Notes: generated by a model not told the origin, from the letters alone. Counted from the stretch's first letter, positions 30,949 to 41,202 are shown. The stretch is 64,000 nt of DNA from Nitrospirota bacterium (GCA_029261165.1 JAJDBV010000037.1:57924-121923), one strand, 5' to 3'. Numbers and translations are program-made.

Positions 30949-33416
30949 CCGGCCATGCGATCCGATATGCGATCATTATATTAATTTCGTCACTCACCTT
31001 ATCCTGCGGTGTCAAAAATTTGCAGGTCAAGGAGACATTCCAGACAGAGATTCAACAGATTGATATCTCCGAAGGACCTGAGCAGACAATCGTCGTCATA
31101 GAGGGTCAGGAACCCATGATATATACAACCTTCAGGCTGCATAATCCTGACCGCCTGGTGATTGATATGGCAGAAGTTGGTCTCGGTCAGTATCGGGATG
31201 AGATTGTGGTCGAAAAAGGACCGATCCGCTCAATACGACCTAAAGTCGGCGAACGGAGCCGGGTTTCCCGACTTGAATTCGAGTTGACCTCTGGTGTTGA
31301 GGCAGAGGTGAGGACAGAAGGACTCAAGCTTATTGTGCGGGCGGACCGCCTGCCGGACGGGGACGAAGAGGAGGGTGAAGATGAGAAGGGATTTGTTTTC
31401 TTTGCGGAGGAACAAGCGGCCTCTTCTGAAGAACTTCCTAAAGAATCTCCTGGAGAAGAGGTAGAGGAGATCCTTACCTCGCTCGCAAGAGAAGAGCCTC
31501 TTGTGAAAGAAGAAGCCCCGCCGACGAAAGAAAAACCCTCGCTTGTGGAAGAAGAAGCTCCGGTCATGATGGAGGACGTATCGCCTCCTCCCGCTCAAAC
31601 AGTGAGCGGAATCCATTTCGACAATCAGGATGGTTTCGCACTTGTTGTGACATCGAACGGCCCATTGGATCCTGAAATCTTCCTCTTGGGGGAAGATCGT
31701 CTGGTCGTAGATCTTCCCAATATGAAGACAACGACGACGGAAAGACAAATTACGGCAAACAATCCTGCGGTGAAACAGGTGCGCATCGGACAACATCCAG
31801 ATAAGCTTCGTCTTGTCCTCGATCTCTTGTCGCCCGTTCAATATTCCTGGCGCCAGGGTGAAGACCAGTTGCGCATTCATGTGGAGGGCGTCCCGCAGGT
31901 TGAGAAAGAGCCTGTCCCGTTCTTCCCGCCTTCCCCTCCACGGGAAAAGGCAAGCCCTTCTCCTCCAATGCCGCCGGAAGTGCAGCCGGTTCAGTTACCG
32001 GTTCAAGCGAAGAAAAGCCCTGTTGCTCCTGGTGAGGTCGTGGTCGCTTCACCCCCTGAAAAAGTTGTTGAGACACCAGAAAAAAAGACCCTCCCGCGAC
32101 CGGCTCCGATTTTACCAAAAGAAAAACAAGTGATAAAAATGGTGAAAAAGGCGAAGGCGGAAGAAAGTTCTAAAGCCGAGGAGATCCCCATCCAGCCAAA
32201 GTTTGTCGGAAAGAAGATCTCTCTTGATTTTCAGCATGCCGACATTACAAATATGATTCGTCTTATTGCCGATGTGAGCAAGATGAACATCGTGATGGGA
32301 GATGATGTCAAAGGAAAGGTGACCTTGAGACTGAACAAAGTCCCATGGGATCAAGCGCTTGATATTGTACTAAAAATGAATAACCTGGGCCAGATTCGGG
32401 AGGGGAATATCCTCAGAATCTCAACACTGGCGAACATCGCGCGCCAGCAGGACGAAGAGGCGCGCGCGAAAGAGACGAAGGTCCAGGCGGAAGATCTGGT
32501 GACAAAAATCTTTCGGGTCAATTATGCCAAGGCGGACGAACTTCTGACTTCAGTCTCAAAGCTGCTTACTCCCAGAGGGGATATTACCGTCGACGAGCGG
32601 ACAAATGCGATTATTGCGAAGGATATTGCAAAAAATGTCAGCGAGATCGGAAACCTGATCAAAAAACTCGATACCCAGACCCCCCAGGTCATGATTGAGG
32701 CGCGGATCGTTCAGATCAAACCGGATTTTAAACGGGATTTGGGGGTTCAGTGGGGTGCCGATTTCAAGACAACCTCCAGCGGGAATCTCATTGGCGTGGG
32801 CAATGCCGTCCCCGGCTCTCCCGTGAATGCCCCCGCTCCGGACTTTGCGGTCAACGTTCCGGCGTCCTTCAATCTCGGCGGCGTTGGTTTTTCATTCGGT
32901 CGACTGACTGCGAATCCTTTTAACCTTGATTTAAGGCTCTCTGCGGGAGAGTCTCGGGGGATGACCCGTATTATTTCGACACCCAAGATTGCCGTCTTGG
33001 ACAACCATGAAGCCAAGATCGAGCAGGGAGAGTCGATCCCGTTTCAGACCACTTCGGATCAAGGGACCCAGACTCAGTTTATCGACGCAAATTTAAGTCT
33101 GACCGTAACGCCTCATATCTCTCCGGATGGTGGTATCGTCATGGATATCAAAGTTTCCAAGAATGCCCCCGGGGCGACCCTGCCGGGCGCCTCCGGTCCG
33201 AGTATTCTCAAAAAAGAGGCGATAACGCAGATCTTGATTCAGAATGGCGAAACAGCCGTGATTGGCGGGATCTATGAGACGGATAAGACAGATTCGGTCA
33301 GTGGTATCCCGTATCTTATGGATGTCCCTTTTTTGGGATGGCTTTTCAAGAGAACGGAGGAGAGGGAGGACATCTCAGAACTCCTTGTCTTTATCACCCC
33401 GAGGGTGATGCAGTAA
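30945..33416 (+). CDS. pilQ: Type IV pilus secretin PilQ
   Basis: An 823-residue outer-membrane secretin. Order: N-terminal lipoprotein-like signal (LISSLTLSCG); AMIN domain about 45-130; a long Glu/Pro-rich linker about 135-215; a second AMIN domain about 220-310; another Pro-rich linker; STN domain about 422-495 (ISLDFQHADITNMIRLIADV); N1 domain about 515-600; secretin domain about 610-820 (GMTRIISTPKIAVLDN, IPYLMDVPFLGWLFK). The gate and septum motifs are intact. The two AMIN domains bind peptidoglycan. Confidence 0.95.
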   Translation: MTGHAIRYAIIILISSLTLSCGVKNLQVKETFQTEIQQIDISEGPEQTIVVIEGQEPMIYTTFRLHNPDRLVIDMAEVGLGQYRDEIVVEKGPIRSIRPKVGERSRVSRLEFELTSGVEAEVRTEGLKLIVRADRLPDGDEEEGEDEKGFVFFAEEQAASSEELPKESPGEEVEEILTSLAREEPLVKEEAPPTKEKPSLVEEEAPVMMEDVSPPPAQTVSGIHFDNQDGFALVVTSNGPLDPEIFLLGEDRLVVDLPNMKTTTTERQITANNPAVKQVRIGQHPDKLRLVLDLLSPVQYSWRQGEDQLRIHVEGVPQVEKEPVPFFPPSPPREKASPSPPMPPEVQPVQLPVQAKKSPVAPGEVVVASPPEKVVETPEKKTLPRPAPILPKEKQVIKMVKKAKAEESSKAEEIPIQPKFVGKKISLDFQHADITNMIRLIADVSKMNIVMGDDVKGKVTLRLNKVPWDQALDIVLKMNNLGQIREGNILRISTLANIARQQDEEARAKETKVQAEDLVTKIFRVNYAKADELLTSVSKLLTPRGDITVDERTNAIIAKDIAKNVSEIGNLIKKLDTQTPQVMIEARIVQIKPDFKRDLGVQWGADFKTTSSGNLIGVGNAVPGSPVNAPAPDFAVNVPASFNLGGVGFSFGRLTANPFNLDLRLSAGESRGMTRIISTPKIAVLDNHEAKIEQGESIPFQTTSDQGTQTQFIDANLSLTVTPHISPDGGIVMDIKVSKNAPGATLPGASGPSILKKEAITQILIQNGETAVIGGIYETDKTDSVSGIPYLMDVPFLGWLFKRTEEREDISELLVFITPRVMQ

Positions 33417-33457
33417 ACGCTGTTCTGTTGAGGGGGGCCTCTATTTCAATTGTCGGT

Positions 33458-33982
33458 ATGAAGAATATTGTCTTGCTCGGTTTTATGGGAACGGGGAAAA
33501 GTATTATTGGAAGGCGGCTGGCAGTGGAGTTGGGCTGTCGGTTTGCCGACACAGATCAGATGATTGAAGAGAGAGCACACAAGAGTATAGAGAAAATTTT
33601 TGCCGAAGATGGAGAATCACGGTTCAGGCAGTTAGAGTCGGAGACCGTGCGTGATGTTTCCGGATGGAGCGGGTATGTCATTTCTACAGGAGGCGGTGTT
33701 CCGCTTCATGAGGAGAACATCGAGGCGCTGAGCGGGAACGGGATCCTGGTGTCTCTGAAGGCCCGACCTGAGGTGATCTTGAGAAGGGTTCGGAAAAGAA
33801 TCGGGAGACGCCCTCTGTTACGCGGTCCTCATCCTCTTTCCAGAATTACCCATCTCCTGGCAGAGAGGAAGCCGTTCTATGATCAGGCGGCTATTTCGAT
33901 TGATACTTCTGATGTCGATATTCAGGAAAGTGTTCGTCGGATTAAGGTACAGGTACTGGAAAGGATGGGGAAAGACTCCTGA
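33458..33982 (+). CDS. aroK: Shikimate kinase
   Basis: A 174-residue kinase of aromatic amino acid synthesis. Walker A is LLGFMGTGKSIIGRRLA, then CRFADTDQMIEERAHKSI (shikimate-binding Asp/Arg), ISTGGGVPL and the lid RRPLLRGPHPL. I choose ATG 33458; the longer frame upstream lies inside pilQ. The pilQ-aroK-aroB order is conserved in many bacteria. Confidence 0.95.
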   Translation: MKNIVLLGFMGTGKSIIGRRLAVELGCRFADTDQMIEERAHKSIEKIFAEDGESRFRQLESETVRDVSGWSGYVISTGGGVPLHEENIEALSGNGILVSLKARPEVILRRVRKRIGRRPLLRGPHPLSRITHLLAERKPFYDQAAISIDTSDVDIQESVRRIKVQVLERMGKDS

Positions 33983-33988
33983 CTGAAG

Positions 33989-35080
33989 GTGAAGGTTAAA
34001 AAAGTAGAGCTTAAATTAAGTCACAACAGTTATGACATCGTTATCGGTCCTGGCATTCTTCGGCATTTGGGGAAATATCTTCGGGGCCTTTCGCTTGGAG
34101 AAAAAGTGGCGGTTGTAACACAATCCAAAATAGATCGGCTCTATGGCGTACAGGTCCGGGAAAGCCTTCAAGACGCGGGCTACTCTCCTGTGATGATCCG
34201 GCTTCCAGATGGTGAGCGCTATAAAACGCTGGACCGGGTGGCCCGGATCTACGACAAGCTTGTCGCACACCGCTTTGAACGAAGTGCGACCTTGATTGCC
34301 TTGGGCGGTGGTGTGGTCGGCGATATGACGGGTTTTGCCGCGGCAAGTTTTTTGCGGGGGATCTCTTATGTACAGTGTCCCACAACGGTTGTGGCCCAGG
34401 TTGATGCCAGCATCGGTGGAAAGACCGGCGTTGATCATCCAAAGGGGAAGAACCTGATCGGCGCATTTCACCAGCCAAGACTGGTTTGCACGGATCCGAC
34501 CGTTCTCTCAACCCTTGATCGCAGAGAATATGTCGCCGGTATTGCCGAGGTCATCAAATATGGTGTGATTTTTGATCGTCCTTTTTTCGGCTATCTCGAG
34601 AAGCATGCCGAAGCGATCTCGTCCCTCGATCCGACAAAGATCCTTTATTGCATCAGGAAGTCTGCCGCGATCAAAGCTGAAATTGTCGAGGCGGATGAAC
34701 GGGAGTCGGGCCTTCGAAAGATATTAAATTACGGCCATACCTTTGGGCATGCCATCGAAACGCTGACCGGCTATCGGAAATATAAACATGGCGAAGCGGT
34801 TGCCATCGGGATGGTTGCGGCCGCACGGCTTTCCTGCCGTCTGGGAATGTTACAAGAACGGGATGTGGACCGGCTGGTCGCGCTCCTTAAAGCGTTTCAC
34901 CTTTCCACGCGATTTCCGAAATTAGATCCGGGCAGTGTGCTGTCTGTGATGGAACGGGACAAAAAGGTCGTCGGCGGAGAGATCTATTTCGTATTGCCTG
35001 AAAAGATCGGAGCCGTTCGGATCGTATCTGTTGGCCGGAAGGAACTCAAAGGCTTCCTTAAGGACATTATCAACAAATGA
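33989..35080 (+). CDS. aroB: 3-dehydroquinate synthase
   Basis: A 363-residue NAD-dependent, metal-containing enzyme with ALGGGVVGDMTGFAAASFLRG, QVDASIGGKTGVDH, AEVIKYGVI and the metal ligands in NYGHTFGHAIE. The start is GTG 33989, 6 bases after aroK. Confidence 0.96.
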   Translation: MKVKKVELKLSHNSYDIVIGPGILRHLGKYLRGLSLGEKVAVVTQSKIDRLYGVQVRESLQDAGYSPVMIRLPDGERYKTLDRVARIYDKLVAHRFERSATLIALGGGVVGDMTGFAAASFLRGISYVQCPTTVVAQVDASIGGKTGVDHPKGKNLIGAFHQPRLVCTDPTVLSTLDRREYVAGIAEVIKYGVIFDRPFFGYLEKHAEAISSLDPTKILYCIRKSAAIKAEIVEADERESGLRKILNYGHTFGHAIETLTGYRKYKHGEAVAIGMVAAARLSCRLGMLQERDVDRLVALLKAFHLSTRFPKLDPGSVLSVMERDKKVVGGEIYFVLPEKIGAVRIVSVGRKELKGFLKDIINK

Positions 35081-35093
35081 TTAGGAGTGTCGG

Positions 35094-35516
35094 ATGAGAA
35101 AAGCGATTATCTTATTGGTTCTCTTTTTAGGGATGTCGGGTTGCGGAGACGACATTGCGCCGCATGATGCTCAGGTGATCGGGCCGCTGGACGCAACTAT
35201 AACGGTCCCCCCGAGCGATCCGAGAACGCAATCGTTTATCCTTGATTTTCAAGTCTTGGATAAGGCAGGTATAGTTGCTCTCCCGGAAGTCGACATCGAA
35301 TTCTTTTCTTCAGGCGGGGTCTTAACCGGTGCAGCTACGACCAATCCGACTTATTTAAAGACAAAAACGGACCCCCGAGGTTCGGCGCGGGCTATTTTTT
35401 CTATCACCTTTCCAGCCTGTGGCACCGCAGATCAGGCGATTACCGGAAACGTGACGGGAACGCTCGTCGTTGCCAACCATGTATGGACCGGGACATTTAC
35501 GGTGAAGCAATGTTAG
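35094..35516 (+). CDS. Lipoprotein with Ig-like (Big_1-type) domain
   Basis: A 140-residue lipoprotein. The signal peptide ends in the lipobox GMSGC (Cys at residue 17), followed by one Ig-like domain with PEVDIEFFSSGGVLTG and a TKTDPRGSARAIFSI strand, like bacterial Ig-like group 1 domains. It lies between aroB and a larger Ig-like lipoprotein and may be co-transcribed with both. A surface or periplasmic role is inferred. Confidence 0.7.
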   Translation: MRKAIILLVLFLGMSGCGDDIAPHDAQVIGPLDATITVPPSDPRTQSFILDFQVLDKAGIVALPEVDIEFFSSGGVLTGAATTNPTYLKTKTDPRGSARAIFSITFPACGTADQAITGNVTGTLVVANHVWTGTFTVKQC

Positions 35517-35545
35517 AAAGGTTATCCAGAAGAGAGGAATTGTCG

Positions 35546-37937
35546 ATGAAAAGAGGATCTTACTTACCGCTTGTTCTGATCTTACTTTCAGTGTGTCTGA
35601 GTGTGTCTGATTGTCGGAGGTTGCTCGGACGCCTCTGTATCGGATGTTGTTCCGACAGGCACAGGGACAGGTGGGGCACCCGGCGGGACGCCGGGTGGGA
35701 CGCCGCCACCTGGCGCTGTGCCCGTGGGTGCTGTTGCTTTGAATGTGACCCCGGCGACCATAAACGCTTTAGGGACGGCCACAGTGACGGCCACGGTAAC
35801 AGATACCGCAACACCACCGGCCAACATCGTTGACGGAACGCCCGTAACGTTCACGATAAACAACGCCCTGCTCGGATCGATCACGTCGACCTCAACAACG
35901 GTATCAGGCATCGCAACCGCCACGTTCACCGCGCTGAGTTTGAGTGGAACGGCAACGGTTTCAGTGACGGCCGGCAGTGTGGTGTCAACGGGATCAATTT
36001 TGATCAATGGACCGGGATCGATTGCCCTGGCAGTGACGCCTCCCGCTGTCTTCCCCGCTACAGTTCCCAGCATCAGTGCGCTGGGGACGGCCACAGTGGC
36101 CGCCACTGTGACAGATCTCTCAACGCCTCCTGTCAACGTTCCGGACGGCACGGTGGTGACCTTTACGGTTAATAGCGCGACCCTCGGATCGATTACGCCG
36201 ACGGCAACAACGGTGTCGGGTGTTGCCACAGCGACCTTCACCGCCTTGAATCAGCCCGGAACGGTGACGGCCACGGCCACCGCCGGAAACGCGACGGTAT
36301 CGACCACGCTTGATATCGCAGGCGTGGACGTGGGCAGTATCGAGTTTGTTTCTGCCTTGCCGAATGTCATCGGAGTGCAAGGATCTGGTCAGACGGAACA
36401 ATCTACCATTACCTTCCTGGTCAAAGATCTAAATGGGAGCATTATTGTCGATGGAACGAATGTCAATTTTGGCCTGGATGGTCCGAAGGGAGGTGAAGTG
36501 TTGACCGCTTCTTTGTGCGGAACCGTGGTCTGCGCGTCAACTGTGAACGGCCTGGCAAAAGTGACGCTTCAGAGCGGTACAGTGGCCGGTCCGGTTCGCG
36601 TGACCGCCACAACCACGATCACCGGCCCTCCCGCGGCGACAATCTCCACGACCTCGACCGGGGTCTCCATCGGTGGCGGGGTCCCCTCCGCAACCCATTT
36701 TGACCTCTCCGGTTCAATACTCCGACTGGCCGGATTTACAAAATTAAACCTTCAGTCTACGATCACCGCCTTCCTGGCGGACCGTTTCGGGAATTTTAAT
36801 GTCTTAACAGGGACTTCTGTCACATTTTTTGCAGAGGGGGGAGCGATTGATACGAGCCAGGTAACGGATAATACCGGCATTGCTGCGGTTCAATTCCGTA
36901 CACAGGCACCCGACCCCTTCGATGTTCCCGCGACGACGGGGATCGGTCTGGATACCGTTTCAGAATATGACAACAGTGCTCTGGAACTTTCTTGGGCGGG
37001 AGCGATTCCATGTACCTCCGTAACTTGCAATCCGAGGGACGGTTGGTCCACCCTTCTCGCAACGACCATCGGCGAGGAGGCCTTTACGGACGCCAATGGA
37101 AACGGGCTCTACGACGCGGGCGAGCCCTTCGTTGATCTTGGTGAGCCCTTCATCGACCGGAATGATAATGACGTCTTTGATATCGGAGAGTTGTTTGTCG
37201 ATTTTGATAATAATGGAAACTATACTCTTCCCGACGGGGTCTGGACCGCTCAGTTGATGATCTGGACAGATCTTAAGATGACCATCGTCAGTGCTAACCC
37301 CCACTTTGGTACCAGTACCACAAGATTTCAATCTGTCCCCGGGGGCTTAATAAATGTCCCCTTTAGTATTGCGAACGGAGGGGCTGCATCCTTTACGGTT
37401 TTTGTTTCTGATTTTAACTTGAATGCACTCCCCCCTGGTAGCACAATTACCATTTCCGCTGATGCAGGGAAATTGGCAGGAGGGGGAACCTTCACCCTCG
37501 CTGATGGGCTTTCCACGGGCCTGACATCATTCGGTGTTACGCTGGCCGATGCCGATCCGAACACCGTTAAACAGGAAGCCGCCACCATCTCGGTCGATAT
37601 TGTCTCAAGGATCGATGCCACGGAAAATATTCTCGCGACGTTATTGCTGACGGGAACCCTGGATTTTGGACCTGTGATTACGACAGACACCATCCCGGTA
37701 GGAGCGATTGGATCGGCTTATATTGCTTCTGTCAAAGCTGCAGGTGGAAACCTGCCCTATACTTGGTCAAGCAGTCCACTACCTGCCGGATTTACCTTAA
37801 ATGTAACGACAGGGACCATCACGGCGCCGTCTACAGCGACAGCTGCGGCAATTGATACTATTATTCAGCTTACGGCTACAGATTCTTCGGCGCCACCTGT
37901 CTTTGACAGTAAGTCATTTGTACTGAAGGTCGAATGA
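35546..37937 (+). CDS. Large Ig-like lipoprotein; signal peptide out of frame through a 10-bp duplication
   Basis: ATG 35546, with a GAGAGGAA ribosome site, starts a lipoprotein signal (MKRGSYLPLVLILLSVCL), but the main frame is entered only after 35601. The unit GTGTGTCTGA occurs twice in tandem (35591-35610). Removing one copy joins the frames exactly and creates the lipobox LIVGGC. The main frame (about 778 residues) has two similar Ig-like repeats (about 42-137 and 138-235), further Ig-like strands, three calcium-binding-type loops (DANGNGLYDAGE, DRNDNDVFDIGE, DFDNNGNYTLPDG, about 497-545) and a C-terminal putative-Ig domain with GAIGSAYIASVKAAGGNLPY. As sequenced the protein would not be exported. 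Confidence 0.7.
35591..35610 (+). repeat. 10-bp perfect tandem duplication inside a signal peptide
   Basis: GTGTGTCTGA twice in direct tandem. Ten bases is not a multiple of three, so gain or loss of one unit switches the downstream lipoprotein between in-frame and out-of-frame. Confidence 0.9.
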
Positions 37938-38020
37938 GATCATTTCTTCGTATGAACCGGCAGTAAAGCCGAAGAAGCTCGGCGACCGGACCCGTTCCTG
38001 ATTGATTTCACTTCTTCCCC

Positions 38021-38049
38021 TTGAATCTTCCCTCCTTTTTAAATATACT
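38021..38049 (+). promoter_or_regulatory. Sigma-70-like promoter for methyltransferase-kinase pair
   Basis: TTGAAT and TATACT with a 17-base spacer. A CCCCC/GGGGG hairpin lies between it and the chosen TTG start at 38077. A start at 38002 would lie upstream of this promoter, which argues for 38077. Confidence 0.55.
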
Positions 38050-38076
38050 GGCCCCCTCACTTTCCGGGGGGTTCTC

Positions 38077-38619
38077 TTGCATCGCTTTCTCCGCAAGATC
38101 ACGGTCAAAACCGTGCCTGTTTTTGTCCTCATTGCCTTGCTGGTTGTTTATGCGAGACCGGAAGGTCTTTTTTTTGTAGGCGGTCTTGTGCTCATCCTGA
38201 TGGGTGAGGCCTTTCGCCTTTGGGCGGCGGGACACCTCAGCAAGAACCGTGAGGTGACGACAACGGGACCCTATGCCTATGTGAAAAACCCCCTTTATAT
38301 TGGAACATTCCTTATCATGGTCGGCTTCTGCCTTCTCGCAAGACAGTGGGTGGTCCTTGTTATGGGATTGGCTGCCTTTTTTGTCTATTACGCCCCATTT
38401 AAGAAGAAACGGGAAGCCGACCGATTGCGGGAGATTTTTGGGGCCGTGTGGGAGGAGTACGATCGGAGCGTACCCGACTATGTCCCCAGGCTCTCACCTT
38501 ATGAAAAAAAGGGGGAGCACCAGTGGACATGGACCCGTGTTCTTTTAAACAGTGAGCATGAGACCGCCCTCTCGACTCTGGCCGGTATCGCGATTTTATC
38601 TCTTCGCCTCTTCTATTGA
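38077..38619 (+). CDS. Isoprenylcysteine carboxyl methyltransferase-like membrane protein
   Basis: About 180 residues with four or five transmembrane helices. The motif TTGPYAYVKNPLYIGTFLIM and the C-terminal EADRLREIFGAVWEEYDRSV match the ICMT/PEMT fold (SAM-dependent membrane methyltransferases). The substrate is unknown; bacterial members methylate lipids, quinone-like or hydrophobic substrates. It begins at TTG 38077, and its stop overlaps the kinase start (TTGA). Confidence 0.8.
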   Translation: MHRFLRKITVKTVPVFVLIALLVVYARPEGLFFVGGLVLILMGEAFRLWAAGHLSKNREVTTTGPYAYVKNPLYIGTFLIMVGFCLLARQWVVLVMGLAAFFVYYAPFKKKREADRLREIFGAVWEEYDRSVPDYVPRLSPYEKKGEHQWTWTRVLLNSEHETALSTLAGIAILSLRLFY

Positions 38620-39299
38620 AGGGACTAAACATTATTTTAGAAAGAGCCTCATTCCGACAATATATTCAAAAAGTGATGCGGGAAGGGAAGCCCTGGAAAC
38701 CCGATATCTACCTTCTTGAGAAAGAGGGAAGCCGGATTCTGGTGAAAGATTATGCCCGGAGGTCTTTTTCCTTTCGCTTTTTTGTCGGGATTATCGCAAT
38801 CAGGCGGGAGGCGCTGACTTATAAAAAACTGGAGGGCATTCGCGGGATTCCAAAGTGTTACGGGATGATTGATCGATACGCCATTGCACTTGAGTTTATC
38901 CCGAGCCGACACGGGTATGAAATGAAGAAAGAAGACCTGGACGCTTCTTTTTTTGACAAGATGCGGGATGTGATCGATGCTGTTCATGAGCGGGGCGTGG
39001 TCTTATGTGACCGTCGCAATTTAGAGAATATCCTCATGGGAAGGGATGGACAGCCCTACCTGATTGATTTTGCGACCGCCTTTCAAAGAGGAGGGCGGTT
39101 GAACATCATTAAAAATAAGGTCTATCATATATTCCATCAAGACGATATATTGGGCATCGCAAAATTGAAACGGACACGTGCGAAACATCTCTTATCGGAA
39201 GAAGAGCGTTTTTCTCTTGAAAAAGGGCTTTTTGGTGAGAAAAAAGCGAAGTTGATTAAAATGAAGGGGCAATGGTTTTTAAAGAAGATATTTGGTTAA
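38616..39299 (+). CDS. Small LPS-kinase-like (Kdo/RIO-type) protein
   Basis: A 227-residue single-domain protein kinase fold: candidate ATP Lys in ILVKDY (44), catalytic loop VVLCDRRNLENIL with Asp 132 and Asn 138, and metal-binding LIDFATA (Asp 151). The His that usually precedes the catalytic Asp by two is Leu, but the Asp and Asn spacing matches lipopolysaccharide-kinase-like proteins. It may phosphorylate a lipid or sugar. It is coupled to the methyltransferase-like gene, suggesting a shared envelope function. A family A repeat element begins right after the TAA. Confidence 0.7.
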   Translation: MKGLNIILERASFRQYIQKVMREGKPWKPDIYLLEKEGSRILVKDYARRSFSFRFFVGIIAIRREALTYKKLEGIRGIPKCYGMIDRYAIALEFIPSRHGYEMKKEDLDASFFDKMRDVIDAVHERGVVLCDRRNLENILMGRDGQPYLIDFATAFQRGGRLNIIKNKVYHIFHQDDILGIAKLKRTRAKHLLSEEERFSLEKGLFGEKKAKLIKMKGQWFLKKIFG

Positions 39300-39300
39300 G

Positions 39301-39457
39301 GAAGCTCTGAATAAGTCTGGGTTGTTTTTTCAGGAGATAGAATATTCCGATTCAAGGCGCAAATCGCAGAGAATAGCCTGCTATTTTCAAGGTTTGTAAC
39401 GCTGAAGCGGGACATTGTAGCCCTGAAAAAACGAGTCATGACTTATTTAGAGCTTTC
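39301..39457. mobile_element. Small inverted-repeat element, family A copy 2 (MITE-like)
   Basis: About 157 bp with long imperfect inverted termini. AAGCTCTGAATAAGTC at the left and its complement with one mismatch at the right extend inward to a shared TTTTTTCAGG. The interior is about 80 percent identical by eye to copy 1 (15083-15254). It sits between a kinase-like gene stop and the purH ribosome site. Confidence 0.75.
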
Positions 39458-39473
39458 TTAGAATGGAGGGATA

Positions 39474-41030
39474 ATGGCAAACATTCAGCGGGCGATTTTA
39501 AGCGTCTATAACAAAGAAGGGATTGTTGATTTTGCACAAGGTCTGCAAGCGATGGGGATAGAAATCCTTTCGACAGGCGGGACCTATGCGCTGTTAAAGG
39601 AGAAGGGCATCCGTGCCACGGAGATAGCCGAATATACCGGTTTCCCTGAAATGCTCGATGGCCGGGTAAAAACCCTCCATCCGCGCATTCATGGTGGGAT
39701 CTTGGGCAAGCGGGGAAGCGCGAAACATCAGGAAGAGATGACAAAAGCGGGGATCTCCCCCATCGACCTCGTGGTGGTGAATCTCTACCCCTTTAAAGAG
39801 ACCGTTGCAAAGCCAGATGTAACTCTGGAGGAAGCGATAGAAAATATCGATATCGGCGGGCCGACAATGCTCCGGTCTGCTGCGAAGAACTACAAGGATG
39901 TCGCGGTCATTGTTGATCCGAGAGATTATGGGGACATCCTCAAGGAAATACAGGAATCGAAGGGAGCGGTGTCTGAATCGAAGCGGTTTATGCTTGCCCG
40001 GAAAGTCTTTCGCACGACCTCTGATTATGACGGAGCGATTGCTTCTTATTTAAGCGGCCTGGAAGGAAAGGGGGAGCGTTTCCCAGACACATTCCAAATT
40101 TACTTGGAAAAAGTTCAAGTGCTTCGCTACGGGGAAAATCCGCATCAGGAAGCGGTGCTTTATCAGGACAGTCTGTCCGGAAAGGGAGGGCTGCCAAGGC
40201 AGCTCTGGGGAAAGGAGATGTCATACAATAATTTCCTGGACACTGAAGCGGCTTATGAAATGGCCTTGTCGTTTCAGGAACAGGCTGCCGTGGTTGTGAA
40301 ACATAATAATCCCTGCGGTGTCGCAACGGGGGAGACCTTGGTTGCGGCCTACCGGAAGGCGCGGGCGACGGATCCGACCTCTGCTTTCGGCGGGGTGGCG
40401 GCTTTTAATCGACCCGTTGACTCGGAGACGGCTGAAGAGATTACATCTACGTTCATGGAGGTCGTGATCGCTCCGAGCATTGATGCTTCGGCGCTTCCCA
40501 TCTTTAAGAAGAAAAAAAATCTACGCGTACTGGAAGCGGGAGCCGAGTCCATTTCCCAAAAAAATAAAACCCGCTTTGATATTCGTTGCCTGTCCGGCGG
40601 GATACTCATTCAAGACCATGACGATGACATCATTGATGATGCGGATGCCTTGAAAGTGGTCAGTCAACGTGTTCCGTCGGAGGAAGAACTTGCGGCGCTT
40701 CTTTTTGCCTGGAAGGTCTGTAAACAGGTCAAATCAAACGCGATTATTTATGCACGTTCCGGCCAGACCATTGGTATTGGTGCAGGACAGATGAGCCGGG
40801 TCGATTCTGTTAATATTGCTCAGACGAAGGCGCAACAGACCCTCGAAGGCTGTGTGATGGCCTCTGACGCCTTCTTCCCTTTCCGGGATGCGATTGATGC
40901 GGCGGCAAAGGCCGGTATTGTCGCAGTGATCCAGCCCGGAGGGTCGATCCGAGACCAGGATGTAATTCAGGCAATCGACGAACATAAAATGGCGATGGTG
41001 TTCACCGGCATGAGACACTTCAAGCATTAA
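39474..41030 (+). CDS. purH: Bifunctional AICAR transformylase / IMP cyclohydrolase
   Basis: A 518-residue enzyme for the last two steps of IMP synthesis. The N-terminal cyclohydrolase part (about 1-195) has [14 protein letters not shown] and [15 protein letters not shown]. The C-terminal transformylase has [26 protein letters not shown] and [18 protein letters not shown]. The ribosome site GGAGGG precedes the ATG. Confidence 0.97.
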   Translation: MANIQRAILSVYNKEGIVDFAQGLQAMGIEILSTGGTYALLKEKGIRATEIAEYTGFPEMLDGRVKTLHPRIHGGILGKRGSAKHQEEMTKAGISPIDLVVVNLYPFKETVAKPDVTLEEAIENIDIGGPTMLRSAAKNYKDVAVIVDPRDYGDILKEIQESKGAVSESKRFMLARKVFRTTSDYDGAIASYLSGLEGKGERFPDTFQIYLEKVQVLRYGENPHQEAVLYQDSLSGKGGLPRQLWGKEMSYNNFLDTEAAYEMALSFQEQAAVVVKHNNPCGVATGETLVAAYRKARATDPTSAFGGVAAFNRPVDSETAEEITSTFMEVVIAPSIDASALPIFKKKKNLRVLEAGAESISQKNKTRFDIRCLSGGILIQDHDDDIIDDADALKVVSQRVPSEEELAALLFAWKVCKQVKSNAIIYARSGQTIGIGAGQMSRVDSVNIAQTKAQQTLEGCVMASDAFFPFRDAIDAAAKAGIVAVIQPGGSIRDQDVIQAIDEHKMAMVFTGMRHFKH

Positions 41031-41078
41031 ACCGGTCCGGCTTACCCATCTTTTCCCTCATGGCTGCGTTGCTGCGGT

Positions 41079-41202
41079 GCTCGAATACGCATAACGAGCG
41101 CAATCACCGTCCTTCTAGGGCGGTGTTAGTGAGTGAATAAATATAGAGGTTTACTTCCTCTCGGGTAGGAGAATCCGACCGTATGGGGCGGGGTTCTTCA
41201 AT
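41079..41202 (+). repeat. Dispersed repeat family B, copy 1
   Basis: Aligns with 43551-43680 (minus strand) over about 125 bases, including GAATAAATATAGAGGTTTAC and GGGGCGGGGTTCTTCAAT. It contains a hairpin ACCGTCC-TTCTA-GGGCGGT. It lies between purH and purD. Confidence 0.7.

Noticed and set aside
41060..41078. GG-N10-GC match (TGGCTGCGTTGCTGC) resembling a sigma-54 promoter
   Set aside because: Lies at the edge of repeat sequence, has a poor -24 box and no plausible target within the expected distance.
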